Positions 50,511 to 53,662 of a stretch of 53,662 nucleotides of DNA are shown here, piece by piece (within the stretch, counting starts at the first letter, position 1; every line of letters starts with the position of its first letter). The stretch is from Gammaproteobacteria bacterium 45_16_T64 (GTDB taxonomy: Bacteria > Pseudomonadota > Gammaproteobacteria > Pseudomonadales > Ketobacteraceae). Below the pieces are notes generated by a model. That model was not told the origin of the DNA. It ran no database searches and was given only the letters and a program-made list of their open reading frames with translations. The stretch lies in contig MABD01000021.1 of NCBI GenBank assembly GCA_002162955.1, forward strand, positions 1-53,662, in the 5' to 3' direction. A program made the position numbers and the translations under genes.

Positions 50511-51305
50511 ATGTCATCACCATTTATTTTATATTCAAGTACGCAAAAGCACGCTATTGCTGATGTTATTGTCACGACATTAACAGATTGGGCTAAGTCC
50601 TGGCTGGGTGTGGGTAGTTTGCATTGTGAAGTCAGTGAGCTTCAGGATGCGTCTGAGCAGCTATTCGATTTACATTTTCATGAGGCTCTGGGTACTTCAG
50701 AAGGGGCTGTTTTTATTAAAAAAGATCACTTTTCAGTGTCGCTTGATAAGGAAAATTCGAGTGTTCTGGTTAATAAGATGCTCGCCGCCAAAGATCTCTC
50801 AACCGGTTTGGGTGATGAAAGTAGTTTCCTATTGGAGAGCTGCATAACAGAAATAGAACACGCCCTTCTTTCGGTAATATCTAAAAAGCAAGGGGAGTCA
50901 GATACCCCTTCTTCTCCGCGGGTTAAAGGAGGCGGTTGGTGCTTTTGTTCTCTTTCATTTGGAGAGCTACAGTTTTCGATTGCGGTAGATAGAGTCATGG
51001 TTGATGCGTTAATCCAGCTGCCAAGCCTAATAACCCGGAAAAAACTGGGTTTACACTCATTACCTACCGCTATCACTCATGGTGATGTTGAGCTGAATGC
51101 CGTGGTAGCAACCCTTGAATTGACTTTAGGTGAACTACAGCAACTTCAAATTGGTGATGTTGTTCGTCTAGAAAAGAATATCGGCGACACCATTGCTGTG
51201 TGCAACAAGCAAGGAGAGGTTGTTTGTTCGGGTTATTTAGGGAAACGTAACGAATCAAAAGCCATCATGTTGGCAAAAAACACAATAGGAGCAACACGTG
51301 TCTAA
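50511..51305 (+). CDS. C-ring protein, FliM/SctQ-like, lacking the CheY-binding N-terminus
   Basis: A 264-residue protein whose C-terminal 75 residues form a SpoA domain (ELNAVVATLELTLGELQQLQIGDVVRLEKN ... GYLGKRNESKAIML). The first 185 residues are poorly conserved, with a WAKSWLGVGSLHCEV start that recalls SctQ rather than FliM. FliM is about 334 residues and begins with a CheY-P-binding EIDALL motif, which is absent here, so ordinary chemotactic switching is unlikely. It lies between flgE and fliN, where Bacillus has fliM. It overlaps the fliN start by eight bases. Confidence 0.75.
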   Translation: MSSPFILYSSTQKHAIADVIVTTLTDWAKSWLGVGSLHCEVSELQDASEQLFDLHFHEALGTSEGAVFIKKDHFSVSLDKENSSVLVNKMLAAKDLSTGLGDESSFLLESCITEIEHALLSVISKKQGESDTPSSPRVKGGGWCFCSLSFGELQFSIAVDRVMVDALIQLPSLITRKKLGLHSLPTAITHGDVELNAVVATLELTLGELQQLQIGDVVRLEKNIGDTIAVCNKQGEVVCSGYLGKRNESKAIMLAKNTIGATRV

Positions 51306-51624
51306 TAGCAAATCACATAACGATGCTGAAAATATAGAACTAACCGAATTGCCTGAAAAAGAAGGCGCTGCAGAAGCCGTCGGAGAAAATAAAATTGACC
51401 TAGTAAGTGGCGTTAAAGTTGAGCTGACGGCAATACTGGGTAAAACCAAAATTTCTGTGGGTGAGCTGTTTAACTTAAAAGAAAACAATGTGCTGCCTCT
51501 GGAAACAACCACAGTTGAGCCTATAGATCTAATGCTAGATGGAAACTGTGTTGCTCGAGGGAACCTCGTCGTGGTTGATGAGCAGTTTGGTATTCAGTTA
51601 ACCGAGATTGCCGTAAAGGCATAG
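51298..51624 (+). CDS. fliN: C-ring protein FliN
   Basis: A 108-residue protein: a short acidic N-terminus (about 1-35) and a SpoA domain (VKVELTAILGKTKISVGELFNLKENNVLPLE ... CVARGNLVVVDEQFGIQLTEI). FliN tetramers form the lower part of the C-ring and bind FliH during export. Length fits a classical FliN rather than the longer FliY. GTG start inside the end of the previous gene suggests translational coupling and a defined FliM-like:FliN ratio. Confidence 0.92.
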   Translation: MSNSKSHNDAENIELTELPEKEGAAEAVGENKIDLVSGVKVELTAILGKTKISVGELFNLKENNVLPLETTTVEPIDLMLDGNCVARGNLVVVDEQFGIQLTEIAVKA

Positions 51625-51632
51625 GGTTTTAC

Positions 51633-52064
51633 ATGTTTTTGCGATCCCTACTGCTGCTAATAATGGTTTTTGTGTTGCCGATAGAAGGCGTGGCAGAAAC
51701 CATTGAAACCGCACCAAACGTGACGATGGAGCAAGCAGCCAAAGGTTTGGGTTTTAAGCAGAGCGAAGAATCCTATGCCAAAGTATATTCACGTTTTGCC
51801 GGTGTTGGGCTAGTACTGCTGTTTTGTGTCGGCGTATGGGTGCTGCTCAAAGGCAAAATTAACAAAGGTAGGGCCCTTGCCAGTGACAAAACAACTGGCA
51901 ACAAGATAGTAACTAAAGAGAGCACCCAAATTGCATACGGTGTAAAAGCGATATTGCTTCAGGTAGAAGGAAAGGATGTGTTAGTGGTACAAACCAAAGA
52001 TAGTCATACGGTAACCCAGTTAATGAGTGAGCCGACGGCGAAGTCGGAACAAGAGGTAGATTGA
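51633..52064 (+). CDS. fliO: Export gate assembly protein FliO
   Basis: A 143-residue membrane protein with a signal-like N-terminal hydrophobic segment (about 3-21), a short outer loop, one membrane helix (about 52-72, GVGLVLLFCVGVWVLLKG) and a small basic-then-beta cytoplasmic domain (AYGVKAILLQVEGKDVLVVQTKD). This matches FliO, which helps assemble FliP. Primary similarity in this family is low; position directly before fliP supports the call. It overlaps fliP by four bases (TTGA). Confidence 0.82.
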   Translation: MFLRSLLLLIMVFVLPIEGVAETIETAPNVTMEQAAKGLGFKQSEESYAKVYSRFAGVGLVLLFCVGVWVLLKGKINKGRALASDKTTGNKIVTKESTQIAYGVKAILLQVEGKDVLVVQTKDSHTVTQLMSEPTAKSEQEVD

Positions 52065-52813
52065 CGTTGTTTATATTGATTCGTTATTTACTCGCAATGG
52101 TGTTATTACTCGTCTCAAGCAGTGCTATGTCAGAAACGGGGTCCAATCTATTTACGCTTAGTATGCCTACAGTGGATGCGGAGCCAGAGAGTGTTTCTAA
52201 TTCGCTCAAAATCCTTGCGTTATTAACCGTATTGAGTCTTGCACCAGCTTTCTTAATGGTTGCAACGTCCTTTACCCGTATTATTATTGTTTTGTCGATG
52301 TTGAGGCATGCGTTTGGTATGCCTTCAACGCCGCCTAATACGGTGATGATCGGTCTCGCCTTATTGCTTACATTGTTTACCATGACGCCAGTACTCGATC
52401 AAATACAGGAGCATGCATTACAGCCTTACATAGACAAGACCATTGACGATGTGACAGCGTTGGAAAACGCCAGCGTACCGATCAGAGAGTTCATGATATC
52501 TCAAACACGGGATAAGGATATTGCGTTGGTATTGGAGTTGTCCGGTGATGACGTACCTAATTCGGTGAATGATGTATCGATGACTCAACTTGTTACCGCT
52601 TTTCTACTAAGCGAATTACAAACGGCATTTCAAATTGGTTTTATTATCTTTTTGCCGTTTCTTGCGATAGACCTTATTGTTGCCAGCATACTGATGTCAA
52701 TGGGTATGATGATGGTGCCGCCCATGACCATATCACTACCGATAAAGATTCTGATGTTTGTACTTATTGAGGGCTGGGTATTGGTTGCCCAGGCATTGGT
52801 GTCTAGCTTTTGA
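52061..52813 (+). CDS. fliP: Flagellar-type export gate protein FliP
   Basis: A 250-residue protein with a cleavable signal peptide (about 1-25) and four further membrane helices. FliP hallmarks are LAPAFLMVATSFTRIIIVLSMLRHAFGMPSTPPNTVMIGLALLLTLFTM, LVTAFLLSELQTAFQIGFIIFLPFLAIDLIVASILMSMGMMMVPPM and LPIKILMFVLIEGW. It forms the pentameric core of the export gate. It begins at TTG overlapping the fliO stop (TTGA). It is separated from fliQ and fliR, which open the operon 18 kb upstream. Confidence 0.95.
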   Translation: MTLFILIRYLLAMVLLLVSSSAMSETGSNLFTLSMPTVDAEPESVSNSLKILALLTVLSLAPAFLMVATSFTRIIIVLSMLRHAFGMPSTPPNTVMIGLALLLTLFTMTPVLDQIQEHALQPYIDKTIDDVTALENASVPIREFMISQTRDKDIALVLELSGDDVPNSVNDVSMTQLVTAFLLSELQTAFQIGFIIFLPFLAIDLIVASILMSMGMMMVPPMTISLPIKILMFVLIEGWVLVAQALVSSF

Positions 52814-53526
52814 CGGAGAATACCACGAGGACAAAGGACGTCGATGATACCGCCATTGGAATCTTGTGGCGGTACTTCTCGATACAGCCAGCAAACGCTA
52901 ATCGAAATGCACTGATAGAATATTACGTACCGTTCGGTCATTCTGTTAGTGATTTATTTTCTCGACGGTACCAAGGGTTTGGTGTTTGCAAAGATGATTG
53001 CAGGCAAAATGGATTGGTCGGCCTAATGGATGCTGTCACTAAGTACGAAACAAAATTTGGTGCCCGCTTTGAGACATACGCATCCTTTAGAATAAGGGGC
53101 GAGCTGGTTAATGGCCTTAAGAACTATTGTGTGGACTTGGATCTGTTTAGGGCTGAACACAGAAAAGAGGGTGTGTTAGCGCTGTCTATTCCCGAAGATA
53201 CGCGGACACTGGAAGGTTGGTCAGGAAGCATTGCTGATATGGCAATTTCAGCGAGCCTGTCTCTTGATGACGATTTGAATATCGTTGATCCGAAGGAGCA
53301 CGGATATGATGAGAGTAATCTATTTTCCAGGAAGGTGTGGAGCCAGGTTGAGAAGCTAAGTGAAAATGAAGGTCATGCGATCATATACCATTATCTTTAT
53401 GAATGTAGTTTTGCTGAAATCGCAGAAATCCTGGACGGCTCTAAATCTCGCGTATACAAAGATCATAACCAAGCGATTCGTAATTTGAGAGGATTTCTCA
53501 GTAAAGACTTTGATATCTTAGTTTAA
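52810..53526 (+). CDS. FliA-like sigma factor (sigma-28 family)
   Basis: A 238-residue RNA polymerase sigma factor. Region 2 is visible in LIEYYVPFGHSVSDLFSRRY through GLVGLMDAVTKYETKFGARFETYASFRIRGE; region 4 is the C-terminal LSENEGHAIIYHYLYECSFAEIAEILDGSKSRVYKDHNQAIRNL helix-turn-helix. Length equals FliA (239), but the sequence is divergent, suggesting a dedicated sigma for late genes of this system. A TTG start overlaps the fliP stop by four bases. No FlgM-type anti-sigma gene is in the window. The 136 bases after it contain no clear gene or promoter. Confidence 0.88.
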   Translation: MTENTTRTKDVDDTAIGILWRYFSIQPANANRNALIEYYVPFGHSVSDLFSRRYQGFGVCKDDCRQNGLVGLMDAVTKYETKFGARFETYASFRIRGELVNGLKNYCVDLDLFRAEHRKEGVLALSIPEDTRTLEGWSGSIADMAISASLSLDDDLNIVDPKEHGYDESNLFSRKVWSQVEKLSENEGHAIIYHYLYECSFAEIAEILDGSKSRVYKDHNQAIRNLRGFLSKDFDILV

Positions 53527-53662
53527 AGAAATGTCAGGAATCTTTTCTAAATCCACGAGGATGTAAAGTAAGTTTTCGTCTTGTGTGTGTTTATTATACT
53601 ATTTCAAATTTATTTCACTTTTTTTCATAAAAAACGAAACGATCGCGATTTTTTTGTGGATA

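Noticed and set aside
53527-53662. Possible terminator or promoter after the sigma gene
   Set aside because: The AT-rich tail has T-runs and a short CG-rich palindrome (ATCGCGAT) but no adequate stem, and the sequence ends before a unit can be judged.
1-53662. tRNA, rRNA, IS elements, CRISPR arrays, prophage genes
   Set aside because: Looked for characteristic signatures (TTCGAATC-type tRNA arms, transposase motifs, regularly spaced repeats) and saw none.

Overview
The window looks like chromosomal DNA of a moderately AT-rich Gram-negative bacterium, most likely a gammaproteobacterium. TrmA follows the E. coli/Pseudomonas pattern nearly throughout. The flagellar genes include both P-ring and L-ring proteins. 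The remaining genes (7TM GGDEF cyclase, MauG-like and P460-like cytochromes, DUF6351 lipoprotein) fit a free-living aquatic heterotroph. Species and habitat are inference. I saw no rRNA, tRNA, IS element, prophage or CRISPR array.

Region 1 (1-13.5 kb) is a mosaic of singletons: two orphan membrane proteins, a periplasmic solute-binding-like protein, an ABA4-like membrane protein, a short-chain dehydrogenase, a secreted animal-type haem peroxidase with its own terminator, a double-CDGSH Fe-S protein, a macro-domain protein, a membrane diguanylate cyclase, and a two-gene biotin-dependent acyl-CoA carboxylase operon. A nested inverted repeat lies in the divergent promoter region beside the carboxylase operon.

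Region 2 (13.5-20.3 kb) holds a tight four-gene unit: a di-haem MauG/cytochrome c peroxidase-like protein, a blue-copper cupredoxin, a cytochrome P460-like protein and a methyl-accepting chemotaxis protein. This could be a periplasmic redox module coupled to chemotaxis. A secreted DUF1223 protein and a VTT-domain membrane protein follow.

Region 3 (20.3-32.7 kb) holds a DUF6351 lipoprotein, trmA with an rRNA-P1-like promoter, a spacer with two DnaA-box-bearing palindromic repeats, an SGNH-hydrolase lipoprotein, a tandem pair of dehydrogenases, a J-domain protein, a nitroreductase, an HELGH putative metallopeptidase, three TPR proteins and two small unknown proteins. A 63-nt perfect inverted repeat separates two of these convergently.

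Region 4 (33.0-53.5 kb) is the highlight: 25 tightly packed, often overlapping genes on one strand encoding a flagellar-type export machine, rod, P and L rings, hook and a FliA-like sigma factor. Order: fliQ-fliR-flhB-flhA-flgF-flgG-flgA-flgH-flgI-flgB-flgC-fliE-fliF-X-fliH-fliI-fliJ-(fliK)-flgD-flgE-(fliM)-fliN-fliO-fliP-sigma. From flgB to fliP the order matches the Bacillus fla/che operon, but the fliG position holds a 165-residue unknown protein (X). The FliM homologue is a short protein with no visible CheY-binding N-terminus, FlgH has no cysteine at all, FlgD is truncated, and the hook protein is enlarged by internal duplications. No fliG, flagellin, hook-associated protein, stator or chemotaxis gene of this system is visible before the window ends. 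It is either a divergent secondary flagellum whose missing parts lie elsewhere, or a flagellum-derived secretion device with an injectisome-like cytoplasmic platform.
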